A stretch of 64,000 nucleotides of DNA from Oleidesulfovibrio alaskensis DSM 16109 (GTDB lineage Bacteria; Desulfobacterota; Desulfovibrionia; Desulfovibrionales; Desulfovibrionaceae). The stretch is taken from positions 1-64,000 of the forward strand of contig NZ_AXWQ01000005.1 in NCBI RefSeq assembly GCF_000482745.1. Reading direction: 5' to 3'. Each line of letters starts with the position of its first letter. Position 1 is the first letter of the stretch. The notes beneath the pieces were generated by a model. It was not told the DNA's origin and did no database searches. It saw only the letters and a program-made list of their open reading frames with translations. Shown in pieces: positions 33,260-43,308 of this stretch. A program made the position numbers and the translations under genes.

Positions 33260-35878
33260 ATGAAAAAACAGCGAATTCTAGCCTTTTTTATCGGAGCAGC
33301 CTTAATGTTTTTTTCTTTTCAAGCCGCTCATGCCGCCAGTGTAACCAGACTGGCCAACGGTCTGACTGTACTGATTCAGCAGGATGACCGTTTTCCGCTT
33401 GCCTCGCTCAGGCTGTATGTCCATGCGGGTTCAGCCTATGAAACACCGCAGCAGGCAGGCATAAGCCACCTGCTTGAGCACATGGTGTTCAAAGGGACGG
33501 AAAAACGCCCCGAAGGCGGGGTTGCCGGAGCCATCGAGCAGATAGGCGGCAACATCAATGCCGCAACAAGCTTTGACTATACGGTATATCTTACAGATGT
33601 ACCCTCCGAACACTGGCGTCTGGGCATGGACGTACTCAAGGATATGACTTTCGGTGCAAAAATCAGCCCTGAAGCGCTGGCTCCGGAAAAAGAGGTTGTT
33701 CTTGCCGAACTGGAGCGCGGAGAAGACACCCCCGGCAGTCTTCTCTTCAAACGTCTGACGGCAAAAGTGCTGGCCCGGACCCCGTATGAACGCCCCATCA
33801 TCGGGTACCGCGAAACAGTGAGCGCGATAACCAGCAAAGACATTCACGACTATATCGACCGCCTGTACCAGCCGCAGTCCATGCTGTTGGTGGTATGCGG
33901 AGCCGTGAACGAACAGGAAGTTCTGGCAGAAGCTGAAAAGCTTTTCGGAAATCTTGCAAACACCCGGACTTGCGTGCCCCCGCAGCCGGTCACACCGCCC
34001 GTTTCGCCCGCCGCCCCCGCACTGACTGCGGAGCCGGGCAAGTGGAACAAGGTCTACGCGGGATTCGCCCTGCCTATTCCCAACTTTCATGATGCCCGGA
34101 TTCCTGCCGTCGAAGTACTTGCCCAGATGCTGGGCGGAGATAAAACCTCTCTGCTTTACAGAGAGTTCAAGTACGACAAGCAGCTTGTGGACGATATCTC
34201 AGTCTCTGCCTATTCCTTCGAGCGCACAGGACTTCTGCTGATTACGGCCATACTTGATCCGCAGAAAACAGAGGAATTCACCCGCGAGCTTTCGGCGGCA
34301 CTGGCGCGGCTGAGTGCGGACAGTTTCACAGACAACGCTCTGGCGCGGGCAAAGCTCAATCTGGAAGACGAACTGTTCCGGTCCAAGGAAACGCTGTCCG
34401 GTCTGGCTTCCAAGCTGGGACATTTTTATTTTTTTGAAAACGGCGAACAAAGTGAACTGAACTATCTGCAAAGCCTCCGTCAGGTAGAAAAAACATCGGT
34501 TCAGGACATTCTGGACACTTTTTTCACTCCCGAAAGGCTGAACGGAGTGCTGCTTACTCCGCAGAATGCCGGACTGAACAGCGATGACCTGACAGAGCTG
34601 TTCCGCGACGGCTGGCCCGCCAAGGGCAGCGGGCATGCCGCCCCCGCGGAAAAAGGTGACAACGGGCAGCAGCAGGAAGTGATTGAACTGGGCGACGGGC
34701 GCACTGTGGTGCTCATTCCCGACGAGACACTTCCTTATACGGCGGTCGATCTGGTGTTCCGCGGCGGTGATGCCCTGCTGGATGAAGACAGGCAGGGTCT
34801 TGCAGCCCTTGCAGCCAGAGTGCTGACCAAAGGCACCCAGCAGATGGACAATGCCGCTCTGGAGGCTTTCAAGGCAGACAGAGCAGCCAGTCTGGCCGCT
34901 TCTGCAGGCAGATCGTCTTTCACCATCAGCGCGCGCTACCCGGAAAGATTCAGTGCCGACATCACCGGTCTGTTCCGCAACGTTGTCACCGCTCCGGCAC
35001 TGGCTGCAGAAGAAACCGCGCGTGAAAAAGACAACCAGATTGCATCCATAAAGGCCCGTGAAGATCAGCCGCTCGGGCTTGCGTTCCGCAGATTGTTTCC
35101 GTTTCTTTTCCACAACAGTGCTTACGGATACCTGCATCTGGGTGAAGAGCAGCGTCTGGCCGCCTACACCGCGGAAGATGTGGCCGGATTCTGGAAAGTG
35201 CAGCGGACACAACCATGGGTGCTTGCGGTATGCGGACAGTTCGACCGCGAAGAGATTCTCGGGCTGGCACGCAGCCTGCCCGCCCCCTCCGGGCCTGTCG
35301 CCGTACCTGCGGTGCCGCTGTGGTCTGCTGAAACACAGCTGGATATCTCGCTGGAGGACAGAAATCAGGCGCATATGCTGATGATATTCAAAACCGTGCC
35401 CATAACGCATGAAGACACCCCGGCGCTGGAGCTGCTGCAGACAGTTCTTGCCGGACAATCCGGCCTGCTTTTTACAGATCTGCGCGACAAACAGGGGCTT
35501 GGCTACACTGTGACGGCGTTCCCGTGGCAGTCGGAACATGCCGGTCTGCTGGCTTTTTATATTGGCACCGACCCTGAGAAACTTGCACAGGCCGACGCCG
35601 GTTTTAAAAAAGTAATCCGCGATCTGCAGGAGGCCCCCCTGCCAGAAGAAGCCATCCGCCGCGGTAAAAACATGCTGCGGGGCGACTACTACCGGGGCAG
35701 GCAGAGTCTTGGCAGCCGCAGCAACGAAGCCGCCCGCCTTGCCGGCTCGGGGCTGCCTCTTGATTTTGAAAAAGGACTTATCGAAAAAGCGGAAAAAGTG
35801 GATGCCACCGCCCTGCAGGAGGTGGCCCGCAGATATCTCATTCCGCAGGATGCGTATATCATCAGGGTACTGCCCTGA
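33260..35878 (+). CDS. M16 family zinc peptidase, secreted
   Basis: The 872-residue protein has a signal peptide (residues 1-25, ending SFQAAHA) and two M16 halves. The active N-terminal half has the inverted zinc motif HLLEH (His70, Glu73, His74) and the distal ligand in EKEVVLAELERGED. The C-terminal half resembles the inactive lid domain, with RDKQGLGYTV and YRGRQSLGSRS. Such proteins degrade peptides in the periplasm. A ribosome site AAGGAG precedes the ATG; a longer frame begins upstream but lacks a signal sequence at its start. It is divergent from the Hpt-STAS gene and ended by a strong terminator. Confidence 0.92.
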   Translation: MKKQRILAFFIGAALMFFSFQAAHAASVTRLANGLTVLIQQDDRFPLASLRLYVHAGSAYETPQQAGISHLLEHMVFKGTEKRPEGGVAGAIEQIGGNINAATSFDYTVYLTDVPSEHWRLGMDVLKDMTFGAKISPEALAPEKEVVLAELERGEDTPGSLLFKRLTAKVLARTPYERPIIGYRETVSAITSKDIHDYIDRLYQPQSMLLVVCGAVNEQEVLAEAEKLFGNLANTRTCVPPQPVTPPVSPAAPALTAEPGKWNKVYAGFALPIPNFHDARIPAVEVLAQMLGGDKTSLLYREFKYDKQLVDDISVSAYSFERTGLLLITAILDPQKTEEFTRELSAALARLSADSFTDNALARAKLNLEDELFRSKETLSGLASKLGHFYFFENGEQSELNYLQSLRQVEKTSVQDILDTFFTPERLNGVLLTPQNAGLNSDDLTELFRDGWPAKGSGHAAPAEKGDNGQQQEVIELGDGRTVVLIPDETLPYTAVDLVFRGGDALLDEDRQGLAALAARVLTKGTQQMDNAALEAFKADRAASLAASAGRSSFTISARYPERFSADITGLFRNVVTAPALAAEETAREKDNQIASIKAREDQPLGLAFRRLFPFLFHNSAYGYLHLGEEQRLAAYTAEDVAGFWKVQRTQPWVLAVCGQFDREEILGLARSLPAPSGPVAVPAVPLWSAETQLDISLEDRNQAHMLMIFKTVPITHEDTPALELLQTVLAGQSGLLFTDLRDKQGLGYTVTAFPWQSEHAGLLAFYIGTDPEKLAQADAGFKKVIRDLQEAPLPEEAIRRGKNMLRGDYYRGRQSLGSRSNEAARLAGSGLPLDFEKGLIEKAEKVDATALQEVARRYLIPQDAYIIRVLP

Positions 35879-35883
35879 CATTC

Positions 35884-35917
35884 CGGGCCGGTTTGGCGCA
35901 AACCGGCCCGTTTTTTT
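35884..35917 (+). terminator. Terminator after the M16 peptidase gene
   Basis: CGGGCCGGTTTG, loop gcg, then the matching arm ending CCGGCCCG, followed by seven T residues. Confidence 0.9.
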
Positions 35918-35999
35918 CTTTGTCAATCATCACAAAAACGGCTAAGAAGCCGCCCGAAGGCTTCCGCGCCTTTCCATATTTTTTTCCGGAGAATAAACC

Positions 36000-37100
36000 A
36001 TGGCACTTAGCATCGGCATCGTGGGCCTGCCCAACGTAGGCAAATCCACCCTTTTCAACGCGCTGACCAAAGCACAGAATGCGGAGTCGGCAAACTACCC
36101 CTTCTGCACCATTGAACCCAACAAGGCCACAGTGCCCGTGCCCGATGCCCGCATCGACAAGCTGACCGCCATGGCCAGACCGCAGAAAACCATCAATGCC
36201 ACCGTCGACTTTATCGACATAGCCGGACTTGTGCGCGGTGCAAGCAAAGGTGAAGGGCTGGGCAACCAGTTTCTGGCAAATATCCGTGAATCGGCAGCCA
36301 TTCTGCAGGTTGTGCGTTGCTTTGACGACGAGAATATAACCCATGTAGACGGCACGGTTGACCCGCTGCGCGACATTGAAACCATTGAAACCGAGCTGCT
36401 GCTCGCAGATGTGCAATCCGCTGAACGCAAGCTGGACAGAACCCGCCGCCAGTCCAAAGGTGACAAGAGCATGACGGCTACCGTCAGCGCTATGGAACGT
36501 CTTGTGGACCATCTCAACGCCGGCAACCCCGCATCCACCTTCGCCGAAAAAGACAGCGATGCCATCAGCGCACTGTACAAGGAACTCGGCCTGCTGACCG
36601 CCAAAAAAATCATCTACTGTGCCAATGTGGATGAAGAAGGTCTGGCAGAAGACAACCGACACGTTGTCACCGTCAGAGAGTTTGCAGCCTCGCGCTCATG
36701 CGACGTGGTCAAAATATGCGCCAAGGTGGAAGAAGAGCTGCAGGGGCTTGATGAAGCTGAGCAGCTTGATTTTCTGGCCTCCTTCGGCATTCCGGAAAGC
36801 GGGCTGACCAAAGTGATACACACCGGCTATCATACGCTGGGACTCATCAGTTATTTCACCGTGGGCGAAAAAGAAGTGCGCGCATGGACCATCAAGGAAG
36901 GATGGAAAGCCCCTGCCGCAGCCGGCGTCATCCACAGCGACTTCGAGCGCGGCTTCATACGGGCTGAAGTCATAGGATACGACGACTATGTAAAGCACGG
37001 TTCCGAAGCGGCCTGCCGCACAGCCGGAGTCCTTCGCGTGGAAGGCAAGGAGTACGTTGTCAGCGACGGGGATATTATTCACTTCCTTTTCAATGTGTAA
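36000..37100 (+). CDS. ychF: Redox-regulated ATPase YchF (Obg family)
   Basis: This 366-residue P-loop protein has the G1 motif GLPNVGKSTLFNAL, DIAGLVRGASKGEGLGNQFL for G3, and the C-terminal TGS-type domain (FTVGEKEVRAWTIKEG, then DFERGFIRAEVI). The GTP-specific G4 motif NKxD is replaced by NVDE (CANVDEEG), as in YchF proteins that hydrolyse ATP. YchF associates with ribosomes and responds to oxidative stress in other bacteria. The flanking hairpins at 35884 and 37107 suggest a single-gene transcript. Confidence 0.96.
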   Translation: MALSIGIVGLPNVGKSTLFNALTKAQNAESANYPFCTIEPNKATVPVPDARIDKLTAMARPQKTINATVDFIDIAGLVRGASKGEGLGNQFLANIRESAAILQVVRCFDDENITHVDGTVDPLRDIETIETELLLADVQSAERKLDRTRRQSKGDKSMTATVSAMERLVDHLNAGNPASTFAEKDSDAISALYKELGLLTAKKIIYCANVDEEGLAEDNRHVVTVREFAASRSCDVVKICAKVEEELQGLDEAEQLDFLASFGIPESGLTKVIHTGYHTLGLISYFTVGEKEVRAWTIKEGWKAPAAAGVIHSDFERGFIRAEVIGYDDYVKHGSEAACRTAGVLRVEGKEYVVSDGDIIHFLFNV

Positions 37101-37106
37101 TACATT

Positions 37107-37136
37107 CCCCGGAGGTGCTTTGCGGCACCTCCGGGG
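37107..37136 (+). terminator. Hairpin after ychF
   Basis: A perfect 12-bp stem (CCCCGGAGGTGC with GCACCTCCGGGG) seven bases after the stop, without a T run. It could protect the 3' end or act as a terminator with another factor. Confidence 0.55.
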
Positions 37137-37250
37137 CTGTCAGGAATTCCGCAGGAATCTGGCCTGATCCGTGTTTCCAGATATATTCACGCCCCGACCG
37201 TCTGTTGCGCCGAGCAGCTGCTGCGGTGCTCTTAACCCAAAGGGGCAGCG

Positions 37251-39974
37251 ATGAAATCCTCTCCGCCTGCACACACCGGCCTGCAACGCGGCAGGCTCCT
37301 TTTTCTTCTTCCCGCTCTGGCTCTGGCGGCTTTTATCGTCTGCCTCATCAGCTTTGTGTACATATCTCAGCGGCAGACTCTGGAGGCCAGACAACTGCGC
37401 ATAATGGCGCAGGCCGAGCGGCAGGCGTCGGCCATCAGCCATCTGATAGGGGAAATCAAGCTTGATGCCGCCCTTCTGTTCCGGCAACAGGACTTCATAG
37501 ATTTTTCGGACAGTACCCCAAAAAGCGTACAGCCCGGGCAGACGCACCCCGCCGGACGGGAGGCAGTCCGGCGCCTGCTGACCGATTTTATCGCTTCCAA
37601 AGCCCTATCAGGGGAGCGCCTTTACAACCGCATTGTTCTTTTTTCCTCTACCGGGCGGATGCTTATGGACACATCTGCAAACAAAGAGCCGGTACATCTG
37701 CCTGCGGGCATAGCACGCGCACTGGCAAGCGATGTGGATTACCCTCTCGTTTTTTCTCTTACCCCTGAAATCAAAGAACTTACATTCGCTGTGCCTCTGG
37801 TTACAGACAGCACACGGGCCGGATACGCCGTGGTGTTCTGCAACACACGGGCCGTCACGTCCTTCCTTGAATCACTATGGGACCTGAACGATGCCTACAT
37901 ACTGTTATTACAGGGACAAAGCGGCATAGCCCTGCACCGTGCAGAGCAGATATCACCGGAATGGATACGACAGGCTTCACGGCTGGAACCGGGCCTGCTG
38001 TACACGCTGTCTTCCGAGGGCGAACCGGAAATGCTGCAGCACGGCGCCGCCACCAGCAGAGAAACCGGTATACGCCATCATGTTGACAACTCGCCTTTTG
38101 ATCTGCTGCTGGTCTTCAGCGGTCCGAGCATAGGCGGTGCTGTGTCGCCCAACGTCACGCTGGTTGCCGTTGCCCTGCTGGCCGCCATCATCGCGGTTTC
38201 ATTTTATCATGTTTTCAGGTCGACCATGCGGGCACGTGAACACAAAGCCCGTGCGGAGGCAGCCGCCGCAAGCGAAAAACGCATACTTCAGCAGAATGCC
38301 TTGCTGAACGCTGAAATCGAGGAAAGGATCAAGGCAGAGCATGCTCTGCGGGAAGCCAAGGAGCTTGCGGAAGAAGCGGATAAGGCCAAGGGCGAATTTC
38401 TGGCCAATATCAGTCATGAGTTCCGCACCCCCATGAATGCCATCATCGGCATGTCCGAAGTCATACTGAAAACAGAACTGTCTGCCCCGCAGCGCAACCA
38501 CTTGACAGTACTGAATAAAGCAGCTCATTCTCTGCTTGATCTCCTTAACACCATTCTTGATTTTTCACGCTATGAATCCGGCAAGGCAACACTGGCGCTG
38601 AGTCCTTTTATGCTGCATGCCCCTTTTACACAGGTACATGAGATGTTTTTAAGCGCAGCGGCAGCCAAAGGTCTGCCCCTGCAGCTGGAACTGGCACCGG
38701 ACATGCCCCGTGCAGTGGAGGGTGATGAAGGCAAAATACGCCAGATACTTGTCAATCTGGTCAGCAATGCGCTCAAATTCACTGATACGGGCAACATCAC
38801 AATTACCTGCAAGGCATTTCCTGCTCCATCAGGCCGCGCAGACATATGCTTTTCCGTTTCCGATACAGGCATCGGCATTGAAAAAGAAAAACACAGCGCT
38901 ATTTTCGACAGCTTTACGCAGGCTGACGGGTCTTATACCAGAACATACGGGGGGACAGGGCTGGGCCTTTCCATCTGCAAACTGCTTGCAGACATGATGG
39001 GCGGAAGCATAACCGTGCGGAGCGCCCCCCGGCAGGGAAGCACCTTCACCGTCTGTCTGCCGCTGAAGGCAGTGCCGGAAGAACGGGTCTTTCCTGCGGC
39101 TGAAAATCCGGCGGTCCGCCCTTCCAAGGCCGCCAGCCCTCTTTCTGTTCTGGTGGCGGAAGATAACGAGTTCAACAGAGAGGTCATCCGCGAGATACTG
39201 GGACTCAGCGGACACAGCAGCACGCTGGTGCAGAACGGTGAGCAGGCGTTGCAGGCCTTGAGCACGCAAGATTTCGATGTGGTTCTGCTGGACATCCAGA
39301 TGCCGGTCATGGACGGTGTGCAGACCGCACAAAAAATCAGATCAGGGGCGTGCGGCAACCGTAACGCCGGTATTCCCATTATCGCCCTGACGGCCCACAG
39401 TATGGAAGGTGACAAAAAAAGGTTTCTCCAGGCCGGTATGACGGAATATCTGGCAAAGCCTGTCACCCCCGACCATCTGAATCATGTGCTTGGCAAATAC
39501 GCCCCCCTGCCGGCAGCAGCATCAACCGGCCAGTCTTCCGCCGCACATGGATTCCAGCCCGCCGCCGGCAAAGGAAGTACGGCACAGGCGGATGCAGAGA
39601 TTCCGCCGCCTGACCTGTCTCTTGCGCTCTCCATGCTGAACGGCAAACAGAAAGTACTTACCGTGATGCTGGGAACTTTTGTCAGAACCATGCCGGACAG
39701 GATAGCCGCGCTGCACGACGCTTTGCAGAAAAAAGACATACAGGCGCTGGCCGAACAGGGACATGCCCTGAAATCAACGCTGCACAGCATAGGCTCACTG
39801 CCGGGGCGCAGCGTAGCGGAACAGCTTGAAAATGCCGGACGTTCAGGCAATACTGAAGCGGCAGTCACTCTGGCCCCCAGACTTATTCATGTACTGGAAT
39901 TTATGACAGAGCATCTGAGACGGCAAATTGACAGTTCGCAGTCCCATCATCAGCCTTCTTCCGGAGGACGGTGA
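37251..39974 (+). CDS. Hybrid sensor histidine kinase with receiver and Hpt domains
   Basis: The 907-residue protein combines a full phosphorelay. A transmembrane helix (about residues 16-40) and a second one (about 303-325) frame a periplasmic sensor region with no recognised fold. A coiled coil follows (about 335-385), then HisKA with His389 (ANISHEFRTPMN), the HATPase domain (NLVSNALKF, DTGIGIEKE, GTGLGLSI), a receiver domain with Asp681 (LLDIQMPVMDG) and an Hpt domain with His838 (GHALKST). The output regulator is not in the immediate neighbourhood. Ribosome site is weak (GGGGCAGCG). Confidence 0.93.
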   Translation: MKSSPPAHTGLQRGRLLFLLPALALAAFIVCLISFVYISQRQTLEARQLRIMAQAERQASAISHLIGEIKLDAALLFRQQDFIDFSDSTPKSVQPGQTHPAGREAVRRLLTDFIASKALSGERLYNRIVLFSSTGRMLMDTSANKEPVHLPAGIARALASDVDYPLVFSLTPEIKELTFAVPLVTDSTRAGYAVVFCNTRAVTSFLESLWDLNDAYILLLQGQSGIALHRAEQISPEWIRQASRLEPGLLYTLSSEGEPEMLQHGAATSRETGIRHHVDNSPFDLLLVFSGPSIGGAVSPNVTLVAVALLAAIIAVSFYHVFRSTMRAREHKARAEAAAASEKRILQQNALLNAEIEERIKAEHALREAKELAEEADKAKGEFLANISHEFRTPMNAIIGMSEVILKTELSAPQRNHLTVLNKAAHSLLDLLNTILDFSRYESGKATLALSPFMLHAPFTQVHEMFLSAAAAKGLPLQLELAPDMPRAVEGDEGKIRQILVNLVSNALKFTDTGNITITCKAFPAPSGRADICFSVSDTGIGIEKEKHSAIFDSFTQADGSYTRTYGGTGLGLSICKLLADMMGGSITVRSAPRQGSTFTVCLPLKAVPEERVFPAAENPAVRPSKAASPLSVLVAEDNEFNREVIREILGLSGHSSTLVQNGEQALQALSTQDFDVVLLDIQMPVMDGVQTAQKIRSGACGNRNAGIPIIALTAHSMEGDKKRFLQAGMTEYLAKPVTPDHLNHVLGKYAPLPAAASTGQSSAAHGFQPAAGKGSTAQADAEIPPPDLSLALSMLNGKQKVLTVMLGTFVRTMPDRIAALHDALQKKDIQALAEQGHALKSTLHSIGSLPGRSVAEQLENAGRSGNTEAAVTLAPRLIHVLEFMTEHLRRQIDSSQSHHQPSSGGR

Positions 39975-40172
39975 CAACACCCTGCAGAACTGTATTTTCT
40001 GATTTCAGGCACGCTTCGTGCTTTTTGAAATGCAAGCCTGAGACTCAGGAATGCCGTATCAGCCAGAGAATCAACAGACCAGAACCCGTCAGTAAAACAG
40101 AATTCACGGCGATGCGGAATTCGGAGTTCCCGGGCTTTTTCTTTTCCGCCTGCGCCGCACAAGGAGAACAGC

Positions 40173-40817
40173 ATGCCCCTTCGTGATCCGGTAAGCGGTC
40201 TTACCCATTGCATCGGTGCCGTTCTGGCACTCATCGGAACCATAATCCTTATTGTGCGTGTGGCTTCGCCGGAACTGACGCGGCACATAATTTCCTTTTC
40301 CGTTTTCGGCGTCGCCATGGTGCTGCTGTACACAGCCAGCACTCTTTACCACTGGCTGCCACTCCGGCAGGCGGGAATCAAGCTCCTTCGCCGCATCGAT
40401 CACTCCATGATTTTTATATACATCGCGGCAACATATACACCGATATGCCTTATTCCCCTGCAGGGGGCGTGGGGCTGGTCGCTGCTGGCCTGCGCATGGG
40501 GGTTTGCGCTTCTGGGAGTGTTTGTCAAAATCTACTGGCTGCATGCCCCTCGCTGGCTTTCAACGGCACTCTATCTGGGTATGGGCTGGATGGCGCTGGC
40601 CGCAGTATACCCGCTGGTCACCTCATTAAAATGGGGGGCACTGGCATACCTTTTGGCAGGCGGACTTCTGTACAGTGCCGGAGCCCTCATCTATGCATGC
40701 AAGCGGCCGAACTTTTTTAAAAATTTCGGCTTTCATGAGTTGTTTCATATTTTTGTGATGGGCGGCAGTTTCTGCCATTTCATGGTCATGTACCGCTATA
40801 TAAGCGTACTCCGCTAG
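40173..40817 (+). CDS. Hemolysin III/PAQR-family membrane protein
   Basis: A 214-residue protein with seven predicted helices. It carries SVFGVAMVLLYTASTLYHWL, with the family's conserved Ser/His in helix 2, and the C-terminal paired histidines GFHELFHIFV and CHFMVMYRY that bind metal in PAQR relatives. The family (YqfA/HlyIII) is widespread; its function in bacteria is unclear, with roles in membrane homeostasis proposed. The start ATG follows AAGGAGAACAGC. Confidence 0.9.
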   Translation: MPLRDPVSGLTHCIGAVLALIGTIILIVRVASPELTRHIISFSVFGVAMVLLYTASTLYHWLPLRQAGIKLLRRIDHSMIFIYIAATYTPICLIPLQGAWGWSLLACAWGFALLGVFVKIYWLHAPRWLSTALYLGMGWMALAAVYPLVTSLKWGALAYLLAGGLLYSAGALIYACKRPNFFKNFGFHELFHIFVMGGSFCHFMVMYRYISVLR

Positions 40818-40843
40818 CATACAGCCAACCTGCCAGCCTCCCT

Positions 40844-40893
40844 TGATAATTTTTCAGCCGTACTTGAATTATCATTACCGCTGACAGTATATT
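40844..40893 (+). promoter_or_regulatory. Promoter with inverted repeat for pgm
   Basis: TTGAAT (40864-40869) and TATATT (40888-40893) are 18 bases apart and face pgm. A perfect 8-bp inverted repeat, TGATAATT (40844-40851) and AATTATCA (40867-40874), overlaps the -35 element, as an operator would. Confidence 0.5.
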
Positions 40894-40945
40894 GCCAGCG
40901 TAAACAGTTCTTTCACGCCGTCAGGCAGAACGTAAGGAAAATGAC

Positions 40946-42601
40946 ATGACTACTGCCGCCAAAGCCGGCCAGTTGCCTGCTCACGACGAGCTTATAAACA
41001 TAGCACGGCTTGTAAGCGACTTTTACACCGTCAGCCCGGACCGCCAAAACCCTGACGAACGCGTGATGTTCGGCACTTCGGGACACCGCGGCACTTCAGG
41101 CACCGCCAGCTTCAACGAAGCGCACATTCTTGCCGTGACACAGGCGGTATGCGACTTCCGGCGCGATAACGGTTTTTCCGGCCCTCTTTTTATGGGCATG
41201 GATACGCACGCCCTGTCCGAACCGGCGCGTTGCGCTGCACTGGAAGTTCTTGCCGCCAACGGGGTGACCACTTTCATCGAACCGGAATCCGGCTATACCC
41301 CCACCCCCGTAATATCGCATGCAATCCTGACCCATAACGCCGGCAGAACAAGCGGTTTCGCCGACGGCATCGTCATAACGCCGTCGCATAACCCGCCGCA
41401 GGACGGGGGGTTCAAATACAATCCCCCGCATGGCGGCCCTGCCGAAACCGGCGTCACAAATGACATAGAAAAAAGAGCCAACCTGCTGCTCGCTTCGGAC
41501 AACAAAGCAGTCCGGCGGATACCGCTTACAAAGGCTCTGGCGTCGGAGTACACAGTCCTTCACGATTTTGCGGCGCACTACATCAACGACCTTGGCTCTG
41601 TCATCAATATGCAGGCCATTGCCCGTTCAGGCCTCCGGCTGGCAGCCGACCCGCTGGGCGGAGCGTCTGTAACCTACTGGGACCGCATAGCAGAAACATA
41701 CGGACTGAATATTGATGTGCCCAACCGTCAGGTGGACCAGACGTTCCGGTTCATGCCGTATGACAGGGACGGCGCCATCCGTATGGATTGCTCTTCACCG
41801 TGGGCCATGAGCGGCCTGCTGGAACTGAAAGACAGCTATGACCTTGCTTTCGGCAACGACCCCGATGCCGACAGACACGGCATTGTCACTCCTGCCGGAC
41901 TGATGAATCCCAATCACTATCTTGCTGCGGCCATTGCCTATCTGTTCCGGCACAGACCCGCATGGAAGGCAACGGCGGGCATCGGCAAAACACTGGTGAG
42001 CAGCAGCATGATAGACAGAGTCGCCGCCGACATGGGCAGAACGGTCATTGAAGTGCCTGTGGGCTTCAAATGGTTTGTACCGATGCTGCTTGACGGCACG
42101 GCGGGTTTTGCCGGAGAAGAAAGCGCCGGGGCATCATTGCTGCGGCAGGACGGAACAGTGTGGACAACCGACAAGGACGGTATTGCCCTGAACCTGCTGG
42201 CGGCGGAAATCACCGCGGTGACCGGCAATACGCCTGACAGACTTTACAAAGAGCTTACCGGACGCTTCGGCACGCCGGTGTACAGACGTCTGCAGGCGCA
42301 CGCCGACGGACGGCAGAAAGAAGTGCTGAAAGCCCTGAACCCTGAAACGGTAACGATAACAGAGCTTGGCGGCGATCCTGTGGAAAAGGTTATAACACAC
42401 GCACCGGGCAACGGGGCGGCCATAGGCGGCCTGAAGGTAGTCTCCGCAGGGGGCTGGTTTGCCGCCCGCCCTTCGGGAACTGAAGATATCTATAAAATCT
42501 ATGTAGAAAGCTTCAGAGGAGAAGAGCATCTGGAACAACTGGCCGGAGAAGCACAGGCAATTGTCAGTAACGCATTTGCCGCTGCGGGTATAAAAAACTA
42601 A
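40946..42601 (+). CDS. pgm: Phosphoglucomutase (alpha-D-glucose phosphate specific)
   Basis: A 551-residue enzyme interconverting glucose 1-phosphate and glucose 6-phosphate. Its length and the early block TSGHRGTSGTASFNEAH match the bacterial Pgm subfamily. The catalytic phosphoserine is Ser147 in ITPSHNPPQDGG; the metal loop is NDPDADRHG; sugar binding is GEESAGASLL; phosphate binding is RPSGTEDIYKIY near the C-terminus. It supplies glucose 1-phosphate for glycogen and polysaccharide synthesis. The promoter lies directly upstream and the CheY-like gene follows about 150 bp downstream. Confidence 0.96.
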   Translation: MTTAAKAGQLPAHDELINIARLVSDFYTVSPDRQNPDERVMFGTSGHRGTSGTASFNEAHILAVTQAVCDFRRDNGFSGPLFMGMDTHALSEPARCAALEVLAANGVTTFIEPESGYTPTPVISHAILTHNAGRTSGFADGIVITPSHNPPQDGGFKYNPPHGGPAETGVTNDIEKRANLLLASDNKAVRRIPLTKALASEYTVLHDFAAHYINDLGSVINMQAIARSGLRLAADPLGGASVTYWDRIAETYGLNIDVPNRQVDQTFRFMPYDRDGAIRMDCSSPWAMSGLLELKDSYDLAFGNDPDADRHGIVTPAGLMNPNHYLAAAIAYLFRHRPAWKATAGIGKTLVSSSMIDRVAADMGRTVIEVPVGFKWFVPMLLDGTAGFAGEESAGASLLRQDGTVWTTDKDGIALNLLAAEITAVTGNTPDRLYKELTGRFGTPVYRRLQAHADGRQKEVLKALNPETVTITELGGDPVEKVITHAPGNGAAIGGLKVVSAGGWFAARPSGTEDIYKIYVESFRGEEHLEQLAGEAQAIVSNAFAAAGIKN

Positions 42602-42751
42602 TACAATAGCACGTTGACGCATACAGGCACAAGAGGCTACCTTGCCGGAGCGGCATTTTCAAAAAGACACGTTGCGGAACAGGCGCACCCCGCAGCTGCC
42701 ACTAGCGGCTGCGCCGACAGACAAAAGTTCCGGCCTACAGGGAGAGTACCT

Positions 42752-43165
42752 ATGAAGTTTCTTATCGTCGATGACGATTTTGATAGCAGGCGCCTTGTCC
42801 AGAAAATTCTGCACCCTTTCGGGTATGTGGACGTGGCAACAGACGGAGAGGAAGGCGTTGAGGCTTTCAGAACGGCCCTCAAAGACGGTGAACCCTACAG
42901 CCTCATCACGCTTGATATCCTGATGCCCAACATCGACGGCCAGCAGGCTTTGCGTGAAATCCGCGAAATTGAAAAAGAAATGGGTGTTTCTGCAGAAAAC
43001 GCTGTTAAAGTGATCATGATATCCGGCCTGGATGACTCCAAGGAACTGCACGACGCTTTTTTTCTGGGAGAAGCCACAAGCTACATTGTCAAACCCATCA
43101 GACGCCAGCTGCTGCTGGACGAAATAACGTCACTCGGCATTGAACTGGATCAGGCTGTGGCCTGA
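42752..43165 (+). CDS. CheY-like single-domain response regulator
   Basis: A 137-residue receiver domain without output domain. The acidic pocket Asp7-Asp9 (IVDDDF), phosphoacceptor Asp55 (LITLDILMPNIDG) and Lys in YIVKPI are present. The ATG at 42752 is preceded by GGGAGAG; a longer frame opens upstream at 42614 but its first residues look unrelated. It probably acts through protein contact or as a phosphate intermediate. Its partner is not identified; the hybrid kinase 2.8 kb upstream is one candidate. Confidence 0.88.
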   Translation: MKFLIVDDDFDSRRLVQKILHPFGYVDVATDGEEGVEAFRTALKDGEPYSLITLDILMPNIDGQQALREIREIEKEMGVSAENAVKVIMISGLDDSKELHDAFFLGEATSYIVKPIRRQLLLDEITSLGIELDQAVA

Positions 43166-43198
43166 CCGGCTGCCCGCCGTTTTATCTTCTGCTCTTTC

Positions 43199-43229
43199 CG
43201 GCCATGCGCATAAGCGCCATGGCCGTTTT
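43199..43229 (+). terminator. Terminator before gcvH
   Basis: CGGCCATG-CGC, loop ATAA, GCG-CCATGGCCG with one bulge, then TTTTCATTTTATTT. Confidence 0.6.
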
Positions 43230-43308
43230 CATTTTATTTGCCTTGCCCCGCACGCGTTGTGGATGTAAAAAGCGAACCAACCACACCAACTTTTTCAGGA
43301 GAAGAATC

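Noticed and set aside
34199..35926. A 575-codon frame antisense to the M16 peptidase
   Set aside because: The sense strand encodes a well-supported peptidase; the antisense frame is a by-product of GC-rich codon usage and its translation shows no domain.
43166..43308. A glycine riboswitch in front of gcvH
   Set aside because: The region is short and mostly taken up by a terminator hairpin; no tandem aptamer features were found.
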